This document shows, piece by piece, positions 1-11,359 of a stretch of 64,000 nt of DNA. A model generated the notes under the pieces. That model did not search any database and was not told the origin of the DNA. It was given only the letters and a program-made list of their open reading frames with translations. Each line of letters starts with the position of its first letter. Positions within the stretch are counted from its first letter, which is position 1. Both the position numbers and the translations under genes were made by a program. Source of the DNA: Haberlea rhodopensis (taxonomy: Eukaryota > Streptophyta > Magnoliopsida > Lamiales > Gesneriaceae); the NCBI GenBank assembly GCA_907163345.1, contig CAJQUN010000153.1:1054001-1118000 (forward strand), read 5' to 3'.

Positions 1-549
1 GGGTTCGTTAGCCAATGCGATGGCTCCATTGTTGTCACAATAGAGTTCAATCGGATCCAATATGCTAGTCATAACCCCCAAGCTCAGAAATGAACTCCTT
101 GATCCAAACGACTTCTTTTGCTGCATCTGAGGCAGAAATGTATTCAGTTTCGTTGTAGAATCGGCTACTGTCTCTTGCTTTGAACTCTTCCAGCTCACAA
201 CACCTCCATTTAGGCAAAACACATATCCTGATTGCGATCGGAAATCATCTTTGTCGGTTTGGAAGCTTGCATCAGTGTAACCTATTACATTGAGCTCTTC
301 CTCACCTCCATAGATCAAGAATGTATCCTTAGTTCTTCTCAAGTACTTCAGGATATTCTTGACAGCGATCCAGTGACATTCACCTGGATCAACTTGATAT
401 CTGCTCGTCATGCTCAGAGCATACGAGACATCAGGACGAGTACATATCATGGCATACATGATAGATCCAATAGCTGACGCATATGGAATCTTACTCATGC
501 GTTGTCTCTCATCTGGTGTTGAAGGACACTGATCCTTCGAGAGATGTAT
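1..549 (-). pseudogene. Copia A pol 3' part: reverse transcriptase end and RNase H (broken, runs off left edge)
   Basis: This is the C-terminal part of a Ty1/copia polyprotein on the minus strand. It aligns along its length with the RT/RNase H tail of Copia B (about 16376-16922), including the blocks for the linker after RT and the RNase H strand with its acidic residues. Several small indels against Copia B break the frame, so no long ORF survives. The left end is cut by the window, so the rest of RNase H, the PPT and the 3' LTR of Copia A are not visible. The right end is interrupted by a solo LTR; the coding sequence resumes at 2668. Role in an intact element: minus-strand DNA synthesis and RNA-template removal in the particle. 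Confidence 0.85.
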
Positions 550-2662
550 TGTAAGGACCCTAATCCTTAAGTGCGGAATCAAGGCATAATTAGGGCTAAA
601 GTAAATCAATCAGAGCATGAAGAACATGTTGAGTCCATGAGCTTAAACATTACATGCCAAAAATAAAGGACTACAAAAAGGATTAATTACATTCCAACAA
701 ATGAATGTGTCCACTATAGTTTTACGCTACTCCTAGAGTAGGCACTATACAAAAGAATCCTGTCCTTTCATCTACCAAAGATGCTCGTGAAGCTCACTGT
801 CTCAACCCGTTCAAGCCCATCTATCATGCCCAAAAAGGTACCTACAAGGACAACCCCCAAACATGAGCAATAATAATCATTCATATTCAACACAATATGA
901 AGATAAAGCGTAAATGCATAATCAATATGAAACACTTCCTGTTTCCCGTGCATTTCAAACGCTTCCCGTTTGGTTGTCCCTGTACCATAACTCATGAGTA
1001 TAATCAACAGATTATTTTTAATGGCCAAAACATGTCATGACATCATATACCATCTCAACTGTACCAAATATTGGTCACCATTCCCTAGTCTGTCCATCAC
1101 AGTGTATTTTAATGCCCCTCGCTTATATTCATATGGGCGGCATAGGATAACCTCGCTACAATGGACATGCGGCGCTCCCACCCCTCGCTTCACAGAGAGC
1201 GGCAAATACCCTTTCCTCGCCCCATATGACAACCACGCTCAAATGTGACATGCGGCGCTCCCACCCCTCGCTTCACATTTAGCGGAACCAATACAAAAAG
1301 CGGCAAGCATTAAAATCATCAAAGGATGACCACGACTCAAGGGATGTGCATCCAATAATCATAATATGCATCTAACATCAATGTGCATAAATTACCATGT
1401 ATATGCATCCACTATGCAATACCTCATATGGCATAAATAAACATGTATATGCATCCACTATGCAATACCACATATATACTCGCATCCACAATGCATAAAC
1501 AATGAGCATATAAAATACATGTTACCGTTGGGTGCCCGTACGTCCACTACGTACCTTTCCAAAAGTGGAATATGGTAGGACTTCAATTCCTCGGCTGTGT
1601 TGCCACCTGGGTTGGTTCTACATATTCACAAATACCAATATTAGAACCCAATAATAGTCCAATACCAAAAATCCCACAAAAATATCCAAAAAAACCATAT
1701 TTTGGCTTTCGCGATCGATCGCCCCTCACGGCGATCGATCGCCAATACCCACTGTCCGAAAAAAATAAAATTGCACCCTTCGGCGATCGATCGCCACCCC
1801 TGGCGCGATCGATCGCCAAACCCGCCGATCGATCGCCCAAGAGTGGCGATCGATCGCCAAAGGCTTGAAAAGCCTACTGCCTGGGCGCGATCGATCGCCT
1901 GGAATGGGCGATCGATCGCCATCCCCTGTAACCCGAAAATCCTCCATTTTTGCATCTCAAAACCATTCCAACCCATTCCAACTCTTAACCAACAAACCAA
2001 CAACTCAAATAACAACATAAACCATCAAAATACACCTTAAAACAACCATAAATCCAACCTTTAACCAAAACCACAACAACCCAACAAAACCCATTTTAAA
2101 ACCCTTCAAAATCAAACCAAACTCAACAAAACTTCACAAAATTAAAGCATGAGGTACCCATACCTCTTGGGGATCTCAAATCACCCAATATGCTCCACAA
2201 ATCAAGAGTTTTGAAAGGTTTCTCCTCAACCCTAGGCTTGAGCTCGAAAATGAGAAGAAGAGGGAAGGGTTTGGGTGTTGGAAATGATTTTGGTAAAGTG
2301 AAGTGAGAGTTGGAAATAAAAGGGTGGGTTTATTAAATCAAATGCATACCAATTAATTCCATGGTGTATAAAACACCCCAACATGATATTTTTCAAAGCA
2401 TTTACTCAAAATGCACCAAATATCAAATAAACACATGATTCCCAATTAATTGCTAACCAATGCAAATAAATCATGCTTCCAATAATATTTACCCAACATG
2501 CACCACATGTACCCTAAAATGCAACCCCGGGTCAACCCTATCCATATGACCATGCATTTTCCATAAGGTAAATAAATCCCAAAACATAATCAATTACCAC
2601 ATAATTAATCATGTAAACACAATTAGAGCCAAATAGCAATTAACCATTTCGGGGATGTCACA
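550..2662 (-). repeat. Solo LTR of a Tekay-like Gypsy element
   Basis: A 2113-bp LTR flanked by a perfect 5-bp TSD, TGTAT at 545-549 and 2663-2667, splits the Copia A reverse transcriptase. Read on the minus strand it begins TGTGACATCCCCGAAAT and ends GGGTCCTTACA, the same termini as the LTRs of Gypsy E and C. There is no internal region, so it most likely formed by LTR-LTR recombination of a full element. It carries a GCCGC/AGCGA repeat block (about 1120-1310) and an eight-site palindrome array (1712-1918). It is a clear but diverged relative of the E LTRs. Confidence 0.93.
1712..1918 (-). promoter_or_regulatory. Eight-site CGATCGATCG array in the solo LTR
   Basis: Ten-base palindromes start at 1712, 1732, 1784, 1806, 1826, 1847, 1888 and 1909; most extend to the 14-bp palindrome GGCGATCGATCGCC. 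Read in LTR orientation the start-to-start steps are 21, 41, 21, 20, 22, 52 and 20, four pairs separated by variable gaps. All steps are close to multiples of 10.5 bp. A GGCAGTA and an ACAGTG lie in inter-pair gaps. Function is unknown; a protein-binding array or a series of RNA hairpins are both possible. Confidence 0.7.
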
Positions 2663-2667
2663 TGTAT

Positions 2668-3431
2668 CACATGTGTCATAGGCACGAATCCTTTCTTTGA
2701 TTCTTGCATGCTAAACCGTTTTAGCACTTTGTCTATGTATGTATTTTGACTTAGGGCAATTAATCCTCTTGATCTCTATAGATCTTGATACCTAATACAT
2801 AGGTGGCTTCACCCAAATCTTTCATAGAAAAGCAATTCCCTAGCCAAATCATTACAGATTGTAAGGCAGAGATATCATTCCCAATGAGAAGTATGTCATC
2901 TACATACAATACTAGGAAGATAATTATGCTCCCACTGACCTTCTTGTAGACACAAGGTTCATCTACGATTTTGATGAAACCAAACTCTTTGACTGCATCA
3001 TCAAAACGAAGATTCCAACTCCGAGAAGCTTGCTTCAATCCATAAATGGATCGTTGTAGCTTGCATATCTTTCCAGCATCCTTTGGATCGACAAAACCCT
3101 CAGGTTGTGTCATGTACACATCCTCAAGTAAAATTCCATTAACGAAAGCTGTTTTGACATCCATCTGCCAGATTTCATAATCATGAAATGCAGCTATTGC
3201 AAGTAAGATCCTAATGGATTTAACCATGGCAACTGGTGAAAAAGTTTCATCATAGTCAATACCATGAATTTGTTTGAAACCTTTAGCAACCAGTCGACCT
3301 TTAAAGGTTTGTACATTACCATCCATGTCGGTCTTTTTCTTGAAAATCCATTTGCACCCTATGGGTCTTACCCCTTCAGGCGGGTCAACCAAAGCCCATA
3401 CTTGGTTTGCATACATGGATTCCATCTCAGA
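2668..3431 (-). pseudogene. Copia A reverse transcriptase (N-terminal and catalytic part)
   Basis: Minus-strand RVT_2-type (Ty1/copia) reverse transcriptase. A 221-residue open stretch (2760-3425) shows the start of the domain (WALVDPPEG, KWIFKKK), the QMDVKTAF segment with a catalytic aspartate, GLKQASR and the active-site YVDD. A nonsense codon near 3430 separates it from the upstream linker, and the solo LTR cuts its 3' side at 2667. Copia B has the same domain at 16522-17898. The domain copies element RNA into DNA. The copy is dead because of the stop, upstream frameshifts and three insertions. Confidence 0.9.
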
Positions 3432-4423
3432 TTACATGGCCTCTTGCCATTTCTCAGAATCAGGGCCCATTATAGCTTCTTGATAAGATGACGGCTCATC
3501 CTCATCAATAAGTAGTAAGTCACCTTGTTGAGTCACAAGAAATCCATATCTCTGTGGGTCACGGTGTTCTCTTACAGACCTACGCTGGGCTTGTGTCACT
3601 TGAGCAGGCATTTCATCCACAACAACTTGTGGTGTCTGCTCTGTTTCCATCTCAATATCATGTTCAATGTTTTCTTGTGGTTGAACTTTACTAAGTTCTA
3701 TTTGTCTCCCACTGGTTCTTCTCGAAATAAATTCTCTTTCAAGAAAGGCACCAGTTCGAGCAACAACTACTTTGTTCTCGGTGGGATAATAGAAATAGTA
3801 TCCTTTCGTTTCCTTAGGATTCCCCACAAGTAAACACTTATCAGATTTGGGTCCAAGTTTATTGGAGGCGTGACGTCTCACGTAAGCCTCACACCCCAAA
3901 TCTTCATAAAAGACATACTAGGACGCTTCTTAGTCCATATCTCATATGGTGTCTTTTCTACTGATTTAGATGGAACACGGTTCAGTATAAATATTGTTGT
4001 TTCTAAAGCATGTCCCCAAAAGGAAGTCGGAAGATCTGCATGACTCATCATTGACGAACCATGTCCAACAAAGTTCGATTCCTCCTTTCGGATACACCAT
4101 TCCATTGTGGAGTATACGGAGGTGTGAGTTGTGGGACTATCCCACACTCCTTTAGATAGTCATGAAAATCTTGGCTTAGGTATTCTCCTCCTCGATCTGA
4201 TCGGAGGATTTTGATACTTTTGCCAAGTTGGTTTTGTACTTCATTCTTGAAATCTTTGAACTTTTCAAAGGTTTCATGTTTATGTTTCATTAGGTAAACA
4301 TACCCATATCTACTGAAGTCATCAGTAAATGTAACGAAGTATTGAAAACCATCTCTAGCTTGTGTGCTTATTGGTCCACATACATCACTATGTATGAGAC
4401 TCAATAAATCATTTGTCCTTTCA
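3432..4423 (-). pseudogene. Copia A integrase core and C-terminal region
   Basis: Minus-strand rve-type integrase. The first catalytic Asp is in HSDVCGP, the second in ILRSDRGGEY, and the Glu lies in the GVSERRNRT block, followed by the copia-specific GKRP/KIWG region and a hydrophilic linker to RT. At least two frameshifts are visible: one just after the LLDMVR block (about 4050-4075) and one near 3880-3900. The 5' side is cut at 4428 by Gypsy E, and the coding sequence resumes at 13409. The enzyme would insert element cDNA into the host genome. Confidence 0.88.
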
Positions 4424-5149
4424 ACATGTGTGATATCCCCGAAATAATTGATTGTGATTTGGGCACTAATTGTGTTTATATGATTAATTATGGTGGTAAT
4501 TAATTATGTGCTGGATTTATTTATCATGTTGAAATGCTTAGTCACATGGTAGGCGTGACCGGGAAAGCATTTCGGGGTGCATGTGATGCATGTTGGATAA
4601 TTGGGTGTTTTAATGACTTACATGTATTGGTGAAACATGCATTTATTTGAGATTGTGGAGCATTGTGATGTAATGCTTTTAAAATATCATGTTGGGGTGT
4701 TTTATACACCGTAGTATTGTGGAATGCATTTTAATTTTTAAACAACCCCTTTATACCCCAACCCCTCACCACCCATCACTGTACTTTCCCAAATTCTCCT
4801 CCAAACCCTTTTCCCTTTTCCATTTTCATTTTTGTGCATAAGGGTGGAGAGGAATCCTTCCAAAAAGTTGATTTGTGAAGTTTATTGGGAGAGGTCCCCA
4901 AGAGGTATGGATGCCTCCATGTCATTTTTATAGTGTTTGGTTTAGTTTTGAAATGGTTTTGAAATGATTTTGAAATGGGTTTGTTGTGGGTTGGTGTTGT
5001 TTGGTTGAGGGTTGGATTTATGTTTGTTTTGAGGTGTATTTTGGAAGTTTATGATGTTATTTTTGTTGTGGGTTTGTTGGTTAAGTTTTGGTATGGTTTG
5101 GAATGGTTTTGGGTGCATTAATGGTGGAAAATCGCGAGTCTGTGCGAGG

Positions 5150-5358
5150 CGATCGACCGCCTGAAATGAGGCGACCGATCGCCGATGGGCAGTACCAAAA
5201 TCACAGAGTAGGCGATCGATCGCCTGAAATGAGGCGACCGATCGCCGAGAGGCAGTGTCCAATTCATGGGGTAGGCGATCGATCGCCATGTTTGGCGCGA
5301 TCGATCGCCGCGAAGCAAAAATTGAGGCGATCGATCGCCTCAGCGAAGCGATCGATCG
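5150..5358 (+). promoter_or_regulatory. Eight-site CGATCGATCG array, Gypsy E 5' LTR
   Basis: Sites start at 5150, 5172, 5213, 5235, 5276, 5298, 5328 and 5349; three carry one T-to-C change (CGATCGACCG or CGACCGATCG). Steps are 22, 41, 22, 41, 22, 30 and 21. Dividing offsets from the first site by 10.5 gives 0, 2.1, 6.0, 8.1, 12.0, 14.1, 17.0 and 19.0, so all eight lie on nearly the same helical face. GGCAGTACC, GGCAGTGTCC and GCAGTGAAA follow the first, second and last pair. Confidence 0.72.
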
Positions 5359-5734
5359 CCAGCAGTGAAATTTTGGCAAATGATTTCTTTTGACGAATTT
5401 TTGGTATTTGACTATTATTTGGCTTCTAATATGGGGTTGTGTGATTGTGTAGAACCATCCCAGGTAGCAACGCAACCAAGGAAGTGAAGCCATATCAATT
5501 CCACTTTTGGAAAGGTACGTAGAGGACGTACGGGCACCCAACAGTACGTGTATCTAATATACTCATTGTTTATGCATTGTGGATGCGAGTATATATGGAA
5601 TTGTGCATTGTGGATGCAAATACATGTTGAATTATGCATGATGATTGTATATGCATATGATGGTTATTGGTGCACATCCCATGAGTCGTGGTCATCCCTT
5701 GATGATTTTAATGCTTGCTTCTATTTGATTTGTT

Positions 5735-5905
5735 GCCGCTAAATGTGAAGCGAGGGGTGGGAGCGCCGCATGTCACATTTGAGCGTGGTTATCATATAGG
5801 GCGAGGAAAGAATATTTGCCGCTCAATGTGAAGCGAGGGGTGGGAGCACCGCATGTCCATTGAAGCGAGGTTATTCTATGCCGCCTATATGTAAATAAGC
5901 GAGGG
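5735..5905 (+). repeat. GCCGC/AGCGA repeat block with a stem-loop, Gypsy E 5' LTR
   Basis: Several units of the form GCCGCT...GAAGCGAGG repeat here. The segment around 5737-5785 can fold: CGCTAAATGTG at its start is complementary to CACATTTGAGCG at its end with a single bulge. The same arms occur in reverse orientation in the solo LTR (about 1228-1282). Related units occur in the LTR of Gypsy C and, greatly expanded, inside element H. Confidence 0.6.
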
Positions 5906-6477
5906 GCATTAAAATACATTGTGATGGACAGACTAGGGATTGGTGATTGGTATTTGGTTTTGACGAGATGGTATTATGTCATGACATGTCTAGACCATTA
6001 AATAATCTATTGATTATACTCATGAGTTATGGTGCAGGGACAACCAAACTGGAAGCGTTTAAAATGCATGGGAAAAACAGGAAGTGTTTTATTGTGATTT
6101 ATGCATTTACGCCTTATATTCATATTGTGTTGAATATGAATGATATTATTGCTCATGTTTGGGGGTTGTCCTTGTAGGTACACTTTTGGCATGATAAGAA
6201 GGGCTAAGCGGGTTGAGGCGGTGAGCTTGAGAAGAACACTTTTGGGAAAAGAAGGACAGGATTACTTTTCTATAGTGTCTACTCTAGGAGTAGTGTGAAA
6301 CTATAGTTGATAACATTCATTTTGATTTGAAAATATAATTAATCCATTGATGGTCCTTGATTTGGCATGTAACTCGTAAGGCTCATAGTCTCAACACGAT
6401 TATTTTACTCTGATAATTTATATTAGCTCTAATTATGCCATTAATCCGCACTTAAGGAACTAGGGTCATTACATTAG

Positions 6478-6496
6478 TGGTATCAGAGCAGTGGTT
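6478..6496 (+). other. Gypsy E primer-binding site (tRNA-iMet)
   Basis: TGGTATCAGAGCAGTGGTT begins four bases after the LTR end (6473) and is complementary to the 3' end of plant initiator methionine tRNA. It fixes element polarity as plus. Confidence 0.92.
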
Positions 6497-6687
6497 AGAG
6501 AACCCGGGAACGAGTGAAGGGTAGCCTTAGCATGATTGGCTAGGTGCTTACATTTGAAGCATGTTTATGCATGTGGTGCATATTGATGTATACCCTGTTA
6601 TACTAACATACTTATTATCATTCCTGTTATCTAACGGCATAACATATATATTTGTTTTGGAATTGTTGTTAACCTTTGTGTTAAAGC

Positions 6688-8490
6688 ATGGCTGCTATGA
6701 ACGCGGGGAACCTTAATGAAGAGGTTGGCGATGTTGGGAGCGTGAACGCTAGTATTGGTCAGGCAAACCCTCTACCTCCACCAGCTGTAGGCATGGAACC
6801 AGTGGCACAGTTATTACTACCTGGTGAGATCAGCTTGACTCAGTTTCTGTCTTACCACCCGCCCCGGTTTGAGGGAACAGAATCAGGAGAGGAGGCCGAG
6901 GAGTGGTTAGAAAGGCTTGAGCAGATATTTGTATCGGCTCCTTGTGCTGTTATAGCATGGCTGAGGCTGGCGGAGTTCCAGTTGGCAAAGAAACCTTTAA
7001 TGTGGTGGAGGAGCACGGTAATGGAACTGAGAGCACAGGGTGCTGTGATTGATTGGACACTCTTCAGAACCCGGTTTCTGAACCGGTACTTCTCTGCGGC
7101 GGCGAGGCAGACGAAGGAAGATGAGTTTGCAAGCTTGAAACAAGGGAACATATCGGTGTCAGACTATGCCATGCATTATTCATCGTTGCTGAGGTATGTT
7201 CCACACATTGCCACCAACGGACATGCGAAGATGAGAAACTTCATGAAGGGGTTGCGACCAGAGCTTTTTGACCGGGTTATCACCAATAAACCTACTTCTT
7301 TTGATGATGCTCTCACAAGAGCAGAGCTTGCGGAGATTGGAGTTGGAGCCTATCCTAGTGCTATACCCCCACAAGCATCACAACAGAGGCAAGCTACTGA
7401 TAGCTTGAGGCCCCGAGGAGAGCCATTCAAACCTTGTGGTGCCTCTTCATCCTCACAGTTCAGTGGGAAGAAATTCTTTGGGCCGAAGCAAGAGGGCAAG
7501 AAGAACAATTGGTCAGCCAACCGAGGGCCTACGCAAGGAAATAGGCCGGGAGAGCCAAAGTGCGACAATTGTGGAGGGCCACATTCTTCGAGTAAGTGCC
7601 CTGCCTGTTATAGCTGTGGCAAGATGGGCCACATCTCTCGGTATTGCCCCACCCGGGGAGGACAGTCAGAGTTTCAGGGCAACAGGCCGAGATTTGATGA
7701 CATGACAGTACACCAGAGGCAGCAGTTTGTGCCTCGACCATCGGGAGGTCAGACAGTGGGACCGTCCCAGGGACAGGTGTATGCACTGACCAGAGAGCAG
7801 GCTCAGGCAGCCCCAGAGGAGGTGATCGCCGGTACGTGTCATTTATTTACGTACCCTGCTTTTATTTTGATAGATACAGGTGCCTCCCACTCTTTTGTAT
7901 CTGTTGGCTTTGTGGAGAGACACCATGTGCGCACGTCTTCCTTACCCACGCCTCTCATGGTCTCGACACCCACTGGAAGAAATGTCGTTGCCGATCAGTT
8001 TATGGCAGATTGCCTCATTTATTTTGAGGGCAACGAGTTGAAGGCAGACTTGATTGTGTTGGGCATGTCAGACTTCGACTGCATCATGGGTATTGACATT
8101 CTGAACAGATATCAGGCAGTGGTAGATTGCCGGCAGAGAACAGTGAGGTTCAGATCTGATTTGGGAATTCAGTGGACTTTTTATGGCAACAGTTCTCGTG
8201 CGAAGGTCCCGTTGATTTCGGCAATCAAGATGTCTCAGTTGTTGGAACGTGGTCACACGGGCTATCTCATCTATGCCGTGGACACGTCTGGGAAGAATAA
8301 AGACTTGAGAGTTGAGGATGTACCAGTCGTGGCAGAATTTGCTGATGTATTCCCAGAAGAGATCCCAGGATTTCCACCGGCTAGAGAAGTTGAGTTTGGG
8401 ATCGAGTTGTTACCGGGGACATCCGCTATCTCTCGTGCACCTTACAGGATGGCACCGACAGAGTTGAGAGAGTTGAAGGAGCAGTTGTAG
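6688..8490 (+). pseudogene. Gypsy E gag, zinc knuckles, protease and start of RT
   Basis: A 600-codon open stretch beginning at the first good ATG after the PBS. The retrotransposon gag domain lies at about residues 55-215 (WLERLEQIF, FLNRYF, GLRPELFDRV). Two CCHC-like knuckles follow at about 291-320 (CDNCGGPH, CYSCGKMGHISRYC). The pepsin-like protease is at about 390-480 with the active-site IDTGASHSFV, and the start of RT follows (ISRAPYRMAP). It stops at a TAG at 8488-8490, where relatives C and F carry a glutamine codon, so this is a point nonsense mutation. Gag forms the particle and protease processes it. Close relatives: Gypsy C (diverged N-terminus, same order) and F. Confidence 0.93.
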
Positions 8491-10315
8491 GAGCTCCTTG
8501 ACAAGGGATATATACGCCGAGCGTATTGCCATGGGGCGCACCGGTTCTCTTTGTGAAGAAGAAGGACGGTTCGATGCGGTTGTGCATCGATTACCGGCAA
8601 CTGAATAAAGCCACAGTAAAGAACAAATATCCTCTCCCAAGGATTGATGATTTGTTTGATCAGTTGCAAGGTACCAGACTTTATAGCAAGATTGATTTGA
8701 GGTCCGAGTATCACCAGATTCGAGTCAGGGAGGAAGATGTACAGAAGACAGCATTTCGGACTCGATATGGACATTATGAGTTCCTAGTGATGCCGTTCGG
8801 TGTGACGAATGCTCCAGCGGCCTTTATGAGTCTGATGAACAGAGTGTTTCAGCAGTACCTTGATCAGTTCGTCATCGTGTTCATCGACGACATTCTCATC
8901 TATTCCCGGAGCGAGGAAGAGCACGTGAAACACTTGAGGACAGTGCTCAGATTCTCAGAGACCACCAGTTGTATTCCAAGCTCAGCAAGTGTGAATTTTG
9001 GTTGAGCAGTGTAGTGTTTCTGGGGCATGTCATATCTAGCAGCGGGATATCTGTGGATCCCAGGAAGATTGAAGTTGTGATGGAGTGGGCTGCACCCACT
9101 TCTGTACCTGAAATACGGAGCTTCCTTGATTTGGCCGGTTATTATCGGCGCTTTGTCGAAGGATTTTCGAAGATTGCCAAGCCATTGACGCAGTTGACCC
9201 AGAAAGGAGTACCATTCTTTTGGTCAGAAGCTTGTGAGGAGAGCTTCCAGGAGTTGAAGCACCGTTTGACGACGGCGCCAGTATTAGTAATTCCTACAGA
9301 AAACTCCAGATTTGTTTTGTATACTGATGCATCACTTCAGGGCCTTGGGTGTGTACTGATGCAAGATAAGCATGTGGTAGCTTATGCATCGAGCCAGTTG
9401 AAGCCGCATGAGACTAGATACCCAGTCCATGACTTGGAATTGGCGGCTATCATCTTCGCCCTGAAGATGTGGAGGCATTATTTGTATGGTACGTCGTTTA
9501 CCATTTACACGGATCACAAGAGCCTCAAATTTTTATTCACTCAGGCGGAGCTGAACATGAGGCAGAGAAGGTGGATGGACTTACTCAAGGACTATGATTG
9601 TGAGATTGAGTACCATCCCGGGAAAGCTAATTTGACAGCAGACGCTTTGAGCCGGAAAGTGAGGAGTTCTGCTGAGGACGTCATCCACTTGTCGGCCATG
9701 ATGACCTCCTATTGCCATCTAGGCTATGATTTTGACATAGATGCATCACCAGTGCATGTATCGACCTTGTTAGCTGAGCCAGATATCTACGAGAACATCA
9801 GGAGAGCTCAGAAGTCAGATGATGAGGTTCAGAGATGGTTATCTTTAGTACATCTTGGTCAGCCATCGAAGTTCAGAGTGGCTGAGGATGGATCCTTGAG
9901 ATTGGGTAGCCGTTGGGTGGTTCCGAGTACGCCGGAGTTGCGTAGAGGGATCTTGGAGCGAGCTCATAGTAGCAGACTTAGCATCCACCCAGGCGGGAAG
10001 AAGATGTATAAAGATCCGCGTGGTCAGTTTTGGTGGAAAAGGATGAAGTTTGATGTCGTTGCTTTTGTAAAGAGGTGCTTGATCTGCCAGCAGGTTAAGG
10101 CAGAGAGACAGAGACCTGGCGGCGAATTGAAGAACTTGGAGATACCGAAGTGGAAGTGGGAACACATTTCCATGGACTTCGTGACTCACCTGCCGAGGAG
10201 TACTTCAGGTTTTGATGCTATTTGGGTGATTGTGGATCGATTGACTAAGGTAGCTCATTTAATCCCCTATAGCATGACTTTCACCTTTTTGAGGATGGCG
10301 CAGTTGTATATTTGA
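8491..10315 (+). pseudogene. Gypsy E reverse transcriptase, RNase H and integrase N-terminus
   Basis: Continuation of pol after the 8490 stop, in shifted frames. RT motifs: DYRQLNKAT, the YSKIDLRS segment with the first catalytic Asp, LVMPFGVTNAPA and active-site FIDD. One single-base loss near 8512-8520 and another near 8945-8955 shift the frame. The next long frame (8969-10315) holds the RT thumb, RNase H (YTDAS, YTDHK, ADALSRK), the integrase zinc finger ending CLICQQ and the first integrase catalytic Asp (ISMDFVTHLP). It ends at a TGA at 10313-10315. Confidence 0.9.
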
Positions 10316-10318
10316 GAT

Positions 10319-11103
10319 GTGGTGAGATTGCATGGGATCCCCATTTCCATAGTGTCGGATCGAGATCCCCGATTTACATCTCATTTTTGGGAAGGTCTTC
10401 AGTCAGCCTTGGGAACTGAAGTTAGATTGAGCACTGCATATCATCCTCAGACGGATGGTCAGACCGAGCGTAATATCCAGACGCTCGAGGACATGTTAAG
10501 GGCTTGTGTATTGGAGTTCGATGTTTCTTGGCAGGATTCGGTGGCCTTGGTAGAGTTCTCTTATAATAATAGCTACCAGTCAAGCATTCAAATGGCTCCT
10601 TTTGAAGCCCTATATGGCAGACGGTGTAGATGGCAGACGGTGTAGATCAATCTTGTGTTGGGATGACTTGGACCGCAAATCGGTCGGGGGACCGGAACTG
10701 GTTCGAGAAATGGAAGAGAAGATAAAGATGATAAGGCAGAAAATGAAAGCAGCCAAGGATAGACAGGCAGCTTATGCTAATAAACGGCGGAGACCTTTGG
10801 AATTTCAGTTGGGAGATAAGGTCTTTTTGAAGATCTCGCCTTTCAGGGGCGTTGTGCGATTTGGAATGCGCGGGAAACTGTCTCCGAGGTATGTTGGACC
10901 GTACGAGATTTTGCAGCGCATTGGCACTTTGGCTTACCGACTAGCTTTGCCGCCTTCTTTATCTGGTATACATGATGTGTTTCATGTATCGATGCTGCGG
11001 AAGTATGAGCCGGATCCATCTCATGTGTTACAGCCTTCCGAGGTCCAGTTGGAATCCGATGTGTCTTATGTGGAACGGCCTGTTAGAATTCTGGATCGAC
11101 AAG
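10319..11103 (+). pseudogene. Gypsy E integrase core, truncated before the chromodomain
   Basis: The integrase core continues with VSDRDPRF (second catalytic Asp) and HPQTDGQTER (catalytic Glu). A short tandem duplication around 10611-10643 (a repeated ATGGCAGACGGTGTAG) shifts the frame. The next frame carries the GPY/F-like region (GPYEILQRIG, VFHVSMLRKY) and reaches the start of the chromodomain, where sequence switches at 11104 to duplicated Copia A flank. The chromodomain, which in this clade guides integration to heterochromatin, is complete in F (about 32740-32880) and missing here. Confidence 0.9.
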
Positions 11104-11359
11104 TTGGTTTAGGTATTCTCCTCCTCGATCTGATAGGAGGATTTTGATACTTTTGCCAAGTTGGTTTTGTACTTAATTCTTGAAATCTTTGAACTTTTCA
11201 AAGGTTTCATGTTTATGTTTCATTAGGTACACATACCCATATCTACTGAAGTCATCAGTAAATGTAACGAAGTATTGAAAACCATCTCTAGCTTGTGTGT
11301 TTATTGGTCCACATACATCACTATGTATGACTCAATAAATCATTTGTCCTTTCAACATG
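11104..11359 (-). repeat. Second copy of the Copia A integrase flank, between Gypsy E pol and its 3' LTR
   Basis: These 256 bp match 4171-4428, the Copia A integrase sequence lying immediately outside the 5' LTR of Gypsy E, with a handful of substitutions and one 2-bp gap. They end with the target duplication ACATG directly before the 3' LTR, exactly as at 4424-4428. The join at about 11103/11104 replaces the chromodomain, the stop codon and the PPT. Confidence 0.9.

Larger units (their letters stand above)
4429..6473 (+). repeat. Gypsy E 5' LTR
   Basis: A 2045-bp LTR, TGTGATATCCCCGAAAT to GGGTCATTACA. A TTTATACCCC stretch near 4750 is a weak TATA candidate; if used, the palindrome array (5150-5358) and the GCCGC/AGCGA block (5735-5905) would be in the transcribed leader. 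The array and the flanking GCAGTG words are shared with the solo LTR and with the 3' LTR. Confidence 0.95.

Noticed and set aside
1572..2040. Overlapping ORFs of 73-125 codons on both strands rich in DRSP, RSIA and AIDR repeats (also near 5088-5541, 12019-12472, 30810-31157 and 60387-60698)
   Set aside because: These words are just translations of the palindrome CGATCGATCG, which stays open in every frame. They follow the array in every LTR and show no start context or domain.
11104..11359. Independent insertion of a Copia fragment into Gypsy E
   Set aside because: It begins and ends exactly in register with the 5' flank and carries the same TSD before the LTR, so it is a copy of the flank, not a random fragment.
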